A DNA stretch of 64,000 bases from Hyphomicrobium_A sp963728165. GTDB taxonomy: Bacteria; Pseudomonadota; Alphaproteobacteria; Rhizobiales; Hyphomicrobiaceae. The DNA is taken from positions 22,422 through 86,421 of the forward strand of contig CAVSIY010000003.1 in the NCBI GenBank assembly GCA_963728165.1, given 5' to 3'. Below the pieces are notes generated by a model, which was not told where the DNA came from, did no database searches, and saw only the letters and a program-made list of their open reading frames with translations. The position numbers and the translations under genes are program-made. This document shows positions 1 through 8,840 of the stretch, piece by piece (position 1 is the stretch's first letter; each line of letters starts with the position of its first letter).

Positions 1-1
1 C

Positions 2-337
2 CCGCCGGGCGAGGCGAAGGAGGACTGGGCCATCATCCGCGCGCTCTCGGCCGAGGTGGCGCACACGCTGCCCTACGACACGCTCAGCCAGCTGCGCGCG
101 GCCATGTATGCGGCCGCGCCCGAGCTCGCCCGCATCGGGACGCGCGAGGCGGCATCCCTCGATGGCGTGCAGGCGCTCGCCAAGAAGGGCTCGCCGCTGA
201 CGCAGGAGCCCTTCACTACGCCGATCCGCGACTTCTACCTGACGAACCCGATCGCGCGCGCCTCCGCCGTCATGGCCGAGATGAGCGCTTTGAAGAAGAG
301 CGTGAGCGCGGCTGCGCGCCTCAAGGCAGCCGAATAG
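2..337 (+). CDS. nuoG: NADH-quinone oxidoreductase subunit G, C-terminal end (partial)
   Basis: This is the 3' end of the large peripheral-arm subunit of complex I, which carries Fe-S clusters and passes electrons from NADH towards quinone. The frame is open from base 2 to the TAG ending at 337. It reads PPGEAKEDWAIIRALSE-like sequence followed by LPYDTLSQLR, a typical tail of alphaproteobacterial NuoG. All Fe-S and molybdopterin-fold regions lie upstream of the window, so catalytic residues cannot be checked. nuoH begins 14 bases later, as expected for a nuo operon. The identification rests on this C-terminal similarity plus context. Confidence 0.9.
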   Translation, partial: PPGEAKEDWAIIRALSAEVAHTLPYDTLSQLRAAMYAAAPELARIGTREAASLDGVQALAKKGSPLTQEPFTTPIRDFYLTNPIARASAVMAEMSALKKSVSAAARLKAAE

Positions 338-351
338 GAACGAGCCGGCGC

Positions 352-1440
352 ATGAGCACGACGACGTTGCAGACCTGGTGGGACTACGGCCTCTGGCTCG
401 CGATCATGGTGGGCTGGAGCCTGCTCACGCTCGTCGTGCTGCTGGTGATCGTCGCCTTCCTGTTGCTCATGGACCGCAAGGTGTGGGCGGCGGTGCAGAT
501 GCGGCGCGGGCCCAACGTGGTCGGCGCCTTCGGGCTGCTGCAGTCGTTCGCCGACCTCTTCAAGTTCGTGTTCAAGGAGCCGATCATCCCGGCGGGCGCC
601 AACAAGGGCGTGTTCCTCTTGGCGCCGATCGCCACCGCCACGTTCGCGCTCGCGGCCTGGGCCGTCATCCCCGTCAACGAGAACTGGCTCGGCAAGTGGG
701 TCATCTCCGACCTGAACGTCGGCGTGCTCTACTTGCTGGCGCTGTCCTCGCTCGCCGTCTACGGCATCATCATGGGCGGCTGGGCTTCGAACTCGAAGTA
801 TCCGTTCATGGGATCGCTGCGCTCGGCGGCGCAGATGGTCTCCTACGAGGTCTCGATCGGATTCGTGATCGTGACCGTGATCTTATGCGTGGGCTCGCTC
901 AACCTCACCAGCATCGTCAACGCGCAGGCAACCGGGCTCGGCACGCGCGCCGGCCTGCCGAGCTCGGTGCTCGACTGGTATTGGCTGCCGCTGTTGCCGA
1001 TGTTCGTCATCTTCTTCGTGTCGGCGCTGGCCGAGACCAACCGGCCACCCTTCGATCTCGTGGAGGCGGAGTCGGAGCTCGTCGCCGGCTTCATGGTCGA
1101 ATATTCCTCCACGCCCTATCTCCTGTTCATGCTGGCCGAGTACGTGTCGATCGTCACCATGTGCGCGCTGATGACGATCCTGTTCCTCGGCGGCTGGCTG
1201 CCGCCGGTTGCGGTTGCACCCTTCACGTGGGTGCCCGGCATCTTCTGGTTCGCCGGCAAATGCGTCTTCGTCTTCTTCCTGTTCGCCATGGCCAAGGCCA
1301 TCGTGCCGCGCTACCGCTACGACCAGCTCATGCGGCTCGGCTGGAAGGTGTTCCTGCCGCTGTCGCTGGCCATGGTCGTGATCGTGGCCGGGGTGCTGCA
1401 GTACGGGGGGCCATGGCTCTCGGGAGGCACGACCCTGTGA
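352..1440 (+). CDS. nuoH: NADH-quinone oxidoreductase subunit H
   Basis: Membrane subunit of complex I (NuoH/ND1 family) that forms much of the quinone-binding pocket between the peripheral and membrane arms. The 362-residue product has the usual family length and about eight to nine hydrophobic segments. The hallmark AETNRPPFDLVEAESELVAG segment, with its conserved acidic residues, starts near residue 226. An early DRKVWAAVQMRRGPN segment near residue 41 is also typical. It follows nuoG by 14 bases and precedes nuoI in the standard order. No anomaly is seen. Confidence 0.98.
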   Translation: MSTTTLQTWWDYGLWLAIMVGWSLLTLVVLLVIVAFLLLMDRKVWAAVQMRRGPNVVGAFGLLQSFADLFKFVFKEPIIPAGANKGVFLLAPIATATFALAAWAVIPVNENWLGKWVISDLNVGVLYLLALSSLAVYGIIMGGWASNSKYPFMGSLRSAAQMVSYEVSIGFVIVTVILCVGSLNLTSIVNAQATGLGTRAGLPSSVLDWYWLPLLPMFVIFFVSALAETNRPPFDLVEAESELVAGFMVEYSSTPYLLFMLAEYVSIVTMCALMTILFLGGWLPPVAVAPFTWVPGIFWFAGKCVFVFFLFAMAKAIVPRYRYDQLMRLGWKVFLPLSLAMVVIVAGVLQYGGPWLSGGTTL

Positions 1441-1483
1441 GCGCAAGCATCGAGATGCGGATGATCGTTGAAGAGACACGCCG

Positions 1484-1972
1484 ATGAACGTTGCTCAATC
1501 CGTCAGAGCGGTCTTCCTGTGGGAGTTCGCCTCAGCCTTCGGGCTCGCCATGCGCTATTTCTTCTCCAAGAAGAAGACGCTCGACTATCCGTTCGAGCGC
1601 GGGCCCCTGTCGCCGCGCTTCCGTGGAGAGCATGCGCTGCGCCGCTACCCCAACGGCGAGGAGCGCTGCATCGCCTGCAAACTGTGCGAGGCGATCTGCC
1701 CGGCGCAGGCCATCACCATCGAGGCCGGCCCCCGACGCAACGACGGCACGCGGCGCGCCACCCGCTACGACATCGACATGGTGAAGTGCATCTACTGCGG
1801 ACTGTGCCAGGAGGCCTGCCCGGTGGACGCCATCGTCGAGGGCCCGAACTTCGAGTTCGCGACCGAGACGCGGGAGGAGCTCTACTACAACAAGGAGAAA
1901 CTGCTCGACAACGGCGATAGGTGGGAGCGGGAGATTGCCAAGAATCTCGCGCTCGACGCGCCGTATCGCTGA
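1484..1972 (+). CDS. nuoI: NADH-quinone oxidoreductase subunit I (two 4Fe-4S clusters)
   Basis: Ferredoxin-like subunit of complex I (NuoI/TYKY) that hands electrons to the last cluster, N2. The 162-residue protein contains two CxxCxxCxxxCP motifs: CIACKLCEAICP with cysteines at 62, 65, 68 and 72, and CIYCGLCQEACP with cysteines at 102, 105, 108 and 112. Together they supply all eight ligands. The start ATGAACGTTGC gives the usual short N-terminus before the amphipathic helix. It sits between nuoH and nuoJ. The gap to nuoJ is about 165 bases, longer than elsewhere in this operon. Confidence 0.98.
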   Translation: MNVAQSVRAVFLWEFASAFGLAMRYFFSKKKTLDYPFERGPLSPRFRGEHALRRYPNGEERCIACKLCEAICPAQAITIEAGPRRNDGTRRATRYDIDMVKCIYCGLCQEACPVDAIVEGPNFEFATETREELYYNKEKLLDNGDRWEREIAKNLALDAPYR

Positions 1973-2138
1973 ACGGCGCGGCGGCGGCGAGCCGCGGGCA
2001 AGCGTCGTATCGGCGCTTGGATTGTCGAGGCGCATAGGGTACTCACCTTGATCGCCGGGTGATGCGGGCAGCTTCGCCGGCGGTGTGCTCGAAAGAGGCG
2101 CCGGGCGGCGGACGACAGAGGGCGCTGGATCTGGACCG

Positions 2139-2771
2139 ATGGCTCTGACGGCGGGGTTTTTCTATCTGTTCGCTATTCTCTCGGTCGTCGCCGGGGTGAT
2201 GGTGATCGTGGCGAGAAACCCCGTGCACGCGGTGTTGTATCTGATCCTCGCCTTCTTCAACGCAGCGGGCCTCTTCATCCTCTTGGGCGCGGAGTTCCTG
2301 GCGATGATCCTCATCATCGTCTACGTGGGCGCCGTCGCCGTGCTCTTCCTCTTCGTCGTCATGATGCTCGACGTCGACTTCGCCGAGCTGAAAGCCGGCT
2401 TCATCAAGAACGCGCCGGTGGGGCTTCTCGTCGGCGGCATCGTGCTCATCGAGCTCATCTTATTGTTCGCCGGCCGCGGCTTCGGGCTCGCCGTGACGCA
2501 CCCGGCTGCCGCCGCCTCGGCCGCCCAAATCTCCAACACGCAGGCGCTGGGGCTCGTGCTCTACACCAAGTACGTCTACTTCTTCGAGGTCGCCGGCTTG
2601 ATCCTGCTGGTCGCCATGATCGGCGCCATCGTTCTGACGCTGCAGCACAAGGTCGGCGTGAGGCGCCAGTCGATCGCGGCCCAGGTGGCGCGCCGGCCCA
2701 AGACGGGCGTCGAGGTCGTCAAGGTGGCCTCCGGCGAGGCGATCGTTCCCGCTGCCGACGGGCAAGGCTAA
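2139..2771 (+). CDS. nuoJ: NADH-quinone oxidoreductase subunit J
   Basis: Small hydrophobic subunit of the complex I membrane arm (NuoJ/ND6), part of the linkage that couples quinone chemistry to proton pumping. The ATG at 2139 gives 210 residues beginning MALTAGFFYLFAILSVV, matching the usual NuoJ N-terminus. An in-frame GTG at 2085 would add 18 residues of arginine-rich, non-family sequence and was rejected. Conserved ARNPVHAVLYLILAFFNAAG and a YVGAVAVLFLFVVMML helix are present, followed by five-helix topology and a polar tail. Confidence 0.95.
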   Translation: MALTAGFFYLFAILSVVAGVMVIVARNPVHAVLYLILAFFNAAGLFILLGAEFLAMILIIVYVGAVAVLFLFVVMMLDVDFAELKAGFIKNAPVGLLVGGIVLIELILLFAGRGFGLAVTHPAAAASAAQISNTQALGLVLYTKYVYFFEVAGLILLVAMIGAIVLTLQHKVGVRRQSIAAQVARRPKTGVEVVKVASGEAIVPAADGQG

Positions 2772-2790
2772 CGGGGAGCTGAGGGGGCGC

Positions 2791-3099
2791 ATGGAAATCG
2801 GCATCGGGCATTATCTGACGGTCGCGGCGTGCCTGTTCACGCTGGGCATGCTCGGCATCTTCCTCAACCGCAAGAACGTCATCATCATCCTGATGTCGAT
2901 CGAGCTGATGCTGCTCGCGGTCAACATCAACTTCGTGGCGTTCTCCTACTACCTGGGCGACATCGTCGGTCAGGTGTTCACCCTGTTCAACCTGACGGTG
3001 GCGGCGGCGGAGGCAGCGATCGGCTTGGCGATCGTCGTCGTCTACTACCGCAACCGTGGCTCGATCGCGGTGGAAGACATCAACATGATGAAGGGCTGA
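2791..3099 (+). CDS. nuoK: NADH-quinone oxidoreductase subunit K
   Basis: Three-helix membrane subunit of complex I (NuoK/ND4L) in the proton-translocation path. At 102 residues it has the normal family length. The second helix carries the buried glutamate in the IELMLLAVNINFVAFS segment, and the third helix has the second conserved glutamate in AAAEAAIGLAIVV. It lies 19 bases after nuoJ and 10 bases before nuoL. Confidence 0.97.
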   Translation: MEIGIGHYLTVAACLFTLGMLGIFLNRKNVIIILMSIELMLLAVNINFVAFSYYLGDIVGQVFTLFNLTVAAAEAAIGLAIVVVYYRNRGSIAVEDINMMKG

Positions 3100-3109
3100 G
3101 GGCGCGCCG

Positions 3110-5056
3110 ATGATCTACTCGGCCATCGTGTTTCTGCCGGGGCTCGGAGGCCTCATCGTCGGGCTGTTCGGCCGGGCGCTCGGCGTCAAGGCCTCGGAGC
3201 TGATCACCACGGGGCTTCTGATCGTCTCCTGCATCCTGTCCTGGATCGTGTTCTGGCGCATGGGCTTCGGGCACGAGACCGCGCATGTGCCCATCGAGCG
3301 CTGGATCACCTCAGGCGAGCTCGACGTTGCCTGGGCCTTCAAGATCGACACGCTGACGGCGGTGATGTTCGTCGTGGTGACGACGGTGTCCGGCCTCGTC
3401 CACATCTACTCCATGGGCTACATGGACGAGGACCCTTCGCGTCCTCGCTTCTTCTCCTACCTGTCGGGCTTCACCTTCGCCATGCTGATGCTGGTGACGG
3501 CCGACAATCTGGTGCAGCTATTCTTCGGCTGGGAGGGCGTCGGCCTCTTCTCCTACCTGCTGATCGGGTTCTGGTACCAGAAGCCAGAGGCCAACGCGGC
3601 GGCCATCAAGGCCTTCGTCGTCAACCGCGTCGGCGACTTCGGCTTCGCGCTCGGCATCTTCGGCATCTTCTTCGTCTTCCGCACGGTCAACTTCGAGCAG
3701 ATCTTCAACGCCGCTCCGGGCGTCGCCGGCCAGACGTTCCACTTTCTCGGGCACGAACCCGACATCCTGACGACGCTGTGCCTGTTGCTGTTCATGGGCG
3801 CCATGGGCAAGTCGGCGCAGTTCCTGCTGCATACCTGGCTTCCCGACGCCATGGAGGGCCCGACGCCGGTCTCGGCGCTGATCCATGCCGCCACCATGGT
3901 GACCGCCGGCGTGTTCATGGTCGCGCGTTTATCGCCGCTCTTCGACCTGGCGCCGACCGCGCTCGCCTTCGTGACGCTGATCGGCTCGTTCACGGCCTTC
4001 TTCGCCGCCACCATCGCGGTGGTGCAGAACGACATCAAGCGCGTTATCGCCTACTCGACCTGCTCGCAGCTCGGCTACATGTTCGCCGCCTGCGGCATCG
4101 GCGCCTTCTCCATGGGCATCTTCCACCTGTTCTGCCACGCCTTCTTCAAGTCGCTCTTGTTCTTGTGCGCGGGCTCGGTGAAGCACGCCCTGCACGAGGA
4201 GCAGGACATGCGCAAGATGGGCGGAATGGCGCCCAAGATGCGCATCACCTGGCTGATGATGATCGCCGGCGGGCTGGCGCTGTCGGGTTTCGGAATTCCC
4301 CACATCGGCGGTTTTGCCGGCTTCTACTCTAAGGACGCCATCATCGTGGCCTCCTACGCGGCCGCCACGCCGAACAATTACGCGTTCTGGTTCCTGCTGC
4401 TCGGCGCCTTTCTGACCGCCGTCTACATCTGGCGCCTGATCCTCATGACCTTCCACGGCAAGACGCGCATGAGCGCTGAGGACTACGCCCACCTGCACGA
4501 GAGCCCGCCGACGATGACGTTCGCGCTGCTGGCCTTGGGGCTCGGTGCCGCCTTCGCCGGCGCGCTCGGTGTCCACACCTTCATCGGCGAGGGGGCGGAC
4601 GCGTTCTGGGGCAATGCGGTCGTGCAGAAGACCGAGGTCGATCTCTTCCACGCGACGCATGAGCTGCCCGAGTGGGTGCACTGGTCGACCTTCGCCGCGA
4701 TGGCGCTCGGCACGTTCACGCCGTTCCTTTACTACATGCTGGTGCCGTCGCTGCCCGCGATCACGTCGCGCGTCTTCTATCCGATCTACGTGTTCCTGTT
4801 GAACAAGTGGTACTTCGACGAGCTCTACGACTTCATCTTCGTGCGGCCCGTGTTCTGGATCGCCAACGTTCTGTGGAAGGTCGGCGATATCGACATCATC
4901 AACGGGCTGATCGACGGGACGGCCGCCGGCGTCTACCGCATCACCGCGCGCGCCGTGCGCCTGCAGACGGGCTACATCTACACTTACGCCTTCGCCATGC
5001 TGGTGGGGCTGGCGCTGTTCGTGACCTACTTCATGTTCATGGGCGGGGTGCGCTAG
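3110..5056 (+). CDS. nuoL: NADH-quinone oxidoreductase subunit L
   Basis: Largest antiporter-like subunit of complex I (NuoL/ND5), at the distal tip of the membrane arm. The 648-residue protein is of normal length. It contains the WEGVGLFSYLLIGFW signature, the LLHTWLPDAMEGPTPVSALI segment of the proton-transporting family, and a C-terminal region compatible with the lateral amphipathic helix. The stop codon TAG is followed immediately by the nuoM ATG, so the two genes abut. Confidence 0.98.
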   Translation: MIYSAIVFLPGLGGLIVGLFGRALGVKASELITTGLLIVSCILSWIVFWRMGFGHETAHVPIERWITSGELDVAWAFKIDTLTAVMFVVVTTVSGLVHIYSMGYMDEDPSRPRFFSYLSGFTFAMLMLVTADNLVQLFFGWEGVGLFSYLLIGFWYQKPEANAAAIKAFVVNRVGDFGFALGIFGIFFVFRTVNFEQIFNAAPGVAGQTFHFLGHEPDILTTLCLLLFMGAMGKSAQFLLHTWLPDAMEGPTPVSALIHAATMVTAGVFMVARLSPLFDLAPTALAFVTLIGSFTAFFAATIAVVQNDIKRVIAYSTCSQLGYMFAACGIGAFSMGIFHLFCHAFFKSLLFLCAGSVKHALHEEQDMRKMGGMAPKMRITWLMMIAGGLALSGFGIPHIGGFAGFYSKDAIIVASYAAATPNNYAFWFLLLGAFLTAVYIWRLILMTFHGKTRMSAEDYAHLHESPPTMTFALLALGLGAAFAGALGVHTFIGEGADAFWGNAVVQKTEVDLFHATHELPEWVHWSTFAAMALGTFTPFLYYMLVPSLPAITSRVFYPIYVFLLNKWYFDELYDFIFVRPVFWIANVLWKVGDIDIINGLIDGTAAGVYRITARAVRLQTGYIYTYAFAMLVGLALFVTYFMFMGGVR

Positions 5057-6574
5057 ATGGAACTCTCCTCTGCCCCGCTCTTATCGATCGTGATGTTCCT
5101 ACCGCTGGTGGGCGCCCTCATCATCGGCTTCCTCAATCCGGAAGCGAAGGGCAACGCGCGCTGGGTGGCGCTGTGGACGACGACCATCACCTTCCTCGTC
5201 TCGCTCATCGTCTGGTTCCACTTCGACACGACGGTCTCGGGCTTCCAGTTCGTTGAGACCCGCGCCTGGCTCGACGTCTTCAAGTTCAAGCTGGGCGTCG
5301 ACGGCATCTCGGTGCTGTTCGTCATTCTGACGACGTTCCTCTTGCCCTTGTGCGTGCTCTCGAGCTGGGTCTGCATCCAGGACCGCGTCAAGGAGTACAT
5401 GATCGCCTTCCTGGTGCTCGAGACGCTGATGATCGGCGTCTTCTGCGCGCTCGACCTCGTGCTCTTCTACGTGTTCTTCGAGGGCGGCCTCATTCCGATG
5501 TTCCTCATCATCGGCATCTGGGGCGGCCCCAACCGCGTCTATGCAACCTTCAAGTTCTTCCTCTACACGCTGCTGGGCTCGGTGTTGATGCTGTTGGCGG
5601 TGCTGGCGATGTACTGGCACACGGGCACGACCGACATCCCCACCCTGATGACGGCCAAGTTCCCGGCCGACATGCAGTGGTACTTGTGGTTCGCCTTCTT
5701 CGCCTCCTTCGCCGTGAAGCTGCCGATGTGGCCGGTGCACACATGGTTGCCGGATGCCCACGTGGAGGCGCCGACGGCGGGCTCGGTGATCCTGGCCGCT
5801 ATCCTCTTGAAGATGGGCGGCTACGGCTTCCTGCGCTTCTCGGTGCCGATGTTCCCCTTGGCGAGCGAGGGGCTGGCGCCCTTCATCTTCGTGCTCTCCA
5901 TCTTCGCCATCATCTACACCTCGTTCGTGGCGCTGGCGCAGACCGACTTGAAGAAGCTGATCGCCTATTCGTCGGTGGCGCACATGGGCTTCGTGACCAT
6001 GGGCATCTTCACCTTCTCCACCCAGGGCGTCGAAGGCGCCATCTTCCAGATGGTCTCGCACGGCATCGTCTCGGCCGGCCTCTTCCTGTGCGTGGGCGTT
6101 CTCTACGACCGCATGCACACCCACGAGATCTCGGTGTTCGGCGGTCTGGTGAACCGCATGCCGATCTACGCGGCCTTCTTCATGGTCTTCACCATGGCCA
6201 ATGTGGGCCTGCCGGGCACCTCGGGCTTCGTCGGCGAGTTCCTGACGCTGCTCTCCGCCTTCAAGGTCAACACCTGGTTGGCGCTGTTTGCCACCTCGGG
6301 CGTGATCTGGTCGGCCGTCTACGCGCTGTGGGTCTACCGGCGCGTCATCTTCGGCGAGCTGGTGAAGCCCGCGCTCAAGACCATCCAGGACCTGAGCTAC
6401 CGCGAGATCGGCATCATGGCGCCCTTGATCGTGCTGACGATCCTGCTCGGCATCTATCCCGCGTGCGTGCTCGACGTCGCCGCCGTCTCGGTCAAGAACT
6501 TCGTTTCCGCCTACGAGGCCTCCGTCCGGTCGCCGCCCGCAGCCCCCGCACCGAGCCGAGGAGCCGCACCCTGA
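5057..6574 (+). CDS. nuoM: NADH-quinone oxidoreductase subunit M
   Basis: Antiporter-like proton-pumping subunit of complex I (NuoM/ND4). The 505 residues include FFEGGLIPMFLIIGIWGG and KLPMWPVHTWLPDAHVEAPT, both typical of this subunit, and 14 or so hydrophobic helices. It abuts nuoL upstream. Its TGA overlaps the nuoN ATG by one base (TGATG at 6572-6576), consistent with translational coupling. The extreme C-terminus is alanine- and proline-rich and is not conserved in the family. Confidence 0.98.
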   Translation: MELSSAPLLSIVMFLPLVGALIIGFLNPEAKGNARWVALWTTTITFLVSLIVWFHFDTTVSGFQFVETRAWLDVFKFKLGVDGISVLFVILTTFLLPLCVLSSWVCIQDRVKEYMIAFLVLETLMIGVFCALDLVLFYVFFEGGLIPMFLIIGIWGGPNRVYATFKFFLYTLLGSVLMLLAVLAMYWHTGTTDIPTLMTAKFPADMQWYLWFAFFASFAVKLPMWPVHTWLPDAHVEAPTAGSVILAAILLKMGGYGFLRFSVPMFPLASEGLAPFIFVLSIFAIIYTSFVALAQTDLKKLIAYSSVAHMGFVTMGIFTFSTQGVEGAIFQMVSHGIVSAGLFLCVGVLYDRMHTHEISVFGGLVNRMPIYAAFFMVFTMANVGLPGTSGFVGEFLTLLSAFKVNTWLALFATSGVIWSAVYALWVYRRVIFGELVKPALKTIQDLSYREIGIMAPLIVLTILLGIYPACVLDVAAVSVKNFVSAYEASVRSPPAAPAPSRGAAP

Positions 6575-8034
6575 TGCAAGAGTTGAACGCTTACGCGCCG
6601 GCCTTGCCTGAGATTTTCGTCGCCATCGGCGCGATGGTGCTGCTGATGCTCGGTGCCTTCGGCCGCGCCGTCCCGGGGCGCGATGTTGCCGCCAACGTGT
6701 TCGCTGTGGGCGTGTTGCTGGTCGCGGCCGGGCTCCTTGCCTTCGACAGCGGCGAGCGCGCCACGCTGTTTGACGGCGCCTTCATCGCCGACGACTTCTC
6801 CCGCTTCATGAAGCTGCTGGTGGTCGGGGGCGCCGCCCTCGTCATGGTCATGTCGGCGGCCAATCTCACGCGCACCGCGCTCATGAGCTACGAGTATGCC
6901 GTGCTGCTGTTGCTCGCCGTGCTCGGCATGATGCTGATGGTGTCGGCCGGCGATCTGATCGCGCTCTTTCTCGCCATCGAGCTGCAGAGCCTGGCGCTCT
7001 ACGTGGTCGCCGCCATCCGCCGCAATTCGGTCCGCTCCAGCGAGGCGGGCCTCAAGTACTTCGTGCTGGGATCGCTGTCGTCGGGCATGCTGCTCTACGG
7101 CTGCTCGCTCATTTACGGCTTCACCGGCTCGGTCGATTTCTCCGTGATCGCCCATGCCGCCACTGGCCAGCCGGCGCCCGAGACCATCGGCCTCACCGTC
7201 GGGCTCGTGTTCCTGCTCGTCGGCATCGCCTTCAAGATCGCGGCCGTGCCCTTCCATATGTGGACGCCCGACGTCTACGAGGGCGCGCCGACCCCGGTCA
7301 CGGCCTTCTTCGCCGCCGCGCCGAAGCTTGCCGCCATGGCGCTTCTGATCCGGGTGCTGCTCACCGCGTTTCCCGGCATCGCGTCGCAGTGGCAGCAGAT
7401 CATCGTCTTCCTCGCGATCGCCTCCATGCTGCTCGGCGCCTTCGCCGCCATCGGGCAGACGAACATCAAGCGGCTGATGGCCTACTCCTCCATCGGCCAC
7501 GTGGGCTATGCGCTCATCGGGGTCGCGGCCAACAGCGAGGCCGGCACCCAGGCCGTGCTCGTCTACCTCGCGATCTACCTGTTCATGACGGTCGGGGCCT
7601 TCGCCTGCATCCTCTCCATGCGCGTCAAGGACGGTCTCGTCGAGGACATCGACGCGCTGTCGGGGCTCGCCAAGACCAATTTGCCCATGGCCTTCGTGCT
7701 GGCCATGATCCTGTTCTCGATGGCGGGCGTGCCGCCGCTTGCCGGCTTCTTCGCCAAGCTCTACGTGTTCTCGGCGGCGATCAAGGCCGAGCTTTATGCG
7801 CTCGCCGTCGTCGGCGTGCTGGCGAGCGTCATTGCCGCCTACTACTACCTGAGGGTCGTCAAGATCATGTTCTTCGATGAGGCCCGGCCTGCCTTCCTAC
7901 CCGTGGAGCGCGGCGCCGGCTTCGTCATGACGGTCTCGGGCCTGTTCGTCGTGCTGTTCGTCCTGCTTCCGGCGCCGCTCGTCGATGCGGCCCTCACCGC
8001 GGCGCGCGCGCTCCATTCTGCTCCCGGCCAATGA
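6574..8034 (+). CDS. nuoN: NADH-quinone oxidoreductase subunit N
   Basis: Third antiporter-like subunit of complex I (NuoN/ND2). The open frame extends far upstream inside nuoM, but the real start is the ATG at 6574, which overlaps the nuoM stop and gives 486 residues beginning MQELNAYAPALPEIF. The protein contains VPFHMWTPDVYEGAPTPVTA and AIGQTNIKRLMAYSSIGHVG, both characteristic of NuoN. Its stop overlaps the birA start by four bases (ATGA), so birA and probably the following genes are read with the nuo operon. Confidence 0.97.
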   Translation: MQELNAYAPALPEIFVAIGAMVLLMLGAFGRAVPGRDVAANVFAVGVLLVAAGLLAFDSGERATLFDGAFIADDFSRFMKLLVVGGAALVMVMSAANLTRTALMSYEYAVLLLLAVLGMMLMVSAGDLIALFLAIELQSLALYVVAAIRRNSVRSSEAGLKYFVLGSLSSGMLLYGCSLIYGFTGSVDFSVIAHAATGQPAPETIGLTVGLVFLLVGIAFKIAAVPFHMWTPDVYEGAPTPVTAFFAAAPKLAAMALLIRVLLTAFPGIASQWQQIIVFLAIASMLLGAFAAIGQTNIKRLMAYSSIGHVGYALIGVAANSEAGTQAVLVYLAIYLFMTVGAFACILSMRVKDGLVEDIDALSGLAKTNLPMAFVLAMILFSMAGVPPLAGFFAKLYVFSAAIKAELYALAVVGVLASVIAAYYYLRVVKIMFFDEARPAFLPVERGAGFVMTVSGLFVVLFVLLPAPLVDAALTAARALHSAPGQ

Positions 8035-8840
8035 CAGCGCCGGCTGACGGTCTTCCTGCGCCCTACCGTTTGCTTCACCTCGCCGAGGCCGATTCCACCA
8101 ACGCCGAGGCGATGCGCCGGGCGCTCGCCGGCGAGCGGGGGCCGCTGTGGGTGCTGGCCGACCGCCAGACGAGCGGGCGCGGGCGCTCCGGGCGCGCGTG
8201 GGTCTCGAGCCAGGGCAACCTCTTTGCGAGCCTCCTCATCGAGATGGCCAGCCCTGTCACCAGGGCCGGCCAGCTTTCGCTCGTCGCCGGCGTGGCCGCG
8301 ATCGACGCCATCCGCAGCATGGGACCGCTCGGCACCGGCGCCGGCTTGCGCCTCAAATGGCCGAACGACGTCCTGATCGGTCGGGCCAAGGCCGGCGGCA
8401 TCCTGGTCGAGAGCTCGACGCGGGGGGCGGGAGAGGGGCGCGTCGCCGTCATCGGCGTCGGCCTTAACCTCGCCGCAGCGCCGCCGGGACTGGAGCCGGG
8501 CGCGACATTTCTTGCAGCGCACGGATTGACCCTTTCGCCGCGCGAGGCGTTGTGCTTCCTGGCCGGCACGATGGACAATTGGCTCAAGACTTGGAACGAA
8601 GGCGAGGGGTTTGCCGCTATCCGCTCAGGCTGGCTCGAACGCGCTGGCCCTATCGGCGAGCCGCTCACCGTGCAGAGCGTCGAGGGGCCGGTGCGAGGCC
8701 GCTTTGCCGGTCTCGATGACGAGGGCGCCTTGCTGGTTGCCGGCGCGGACGGGGCTGAGCGGCACTTTACCTATGGCGACGTGACGCTCGATGATGCGCG
8801 TCCCGACAGTGCAGGCGGGGAGGACGACGGGAGCCGATGA
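8031..8840 (+). CDS. birA: Biotin--[acetyl-CoA-carboxylase] ligase
   Basis: Attaches biotin to the carrier domain of biotin-dependent carboxylases through biotinyl-AMP. The 269-residue product has the catalytic loop GRGRSGRAW near residues 48-56, the following WVSSQGNLFASLL strand and KWPNDV near residue 109, where the lysine is the biotin-contacting residue. It lacks the N-terminal helix-turn-helix of the E. coli protein, so it is a class I ligase with no visible repressor function. It overlaps nuoN and the next gene by four bases at each end. Confidence 0.95.
   Translation: MTAPADGLPAPYRLLHLAEADSTNAEAMRRALAGERGPLWVLADRQTSGRGRSGRAWVSSQGNLFASLLIEMASPVTRAGQLSLVAGVAAIDAIRSMGPLGTGAGLRLKWPNDVLIGRAKAGGILVESSTRGAGEGRVAVIGVGLNLAAAPPGLEPGATFLAAHGLTLSPREALCFLAGTMDNWLKTWNEGEGFAAIRSGWLERAGPIGEPLTVQSVEGPVRGRFAGLDDEGALLVAGADGAERHFTYGDVTLDDARPDSAGGEDDGSR

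Noticed and set aside
5350..6573. Long upstream extension of nuoN inside nuoM
   Set aside because: The residues encoded there are Arg/His-rich and out of frame with NuoM; the ATG at 6574 fits the family start.
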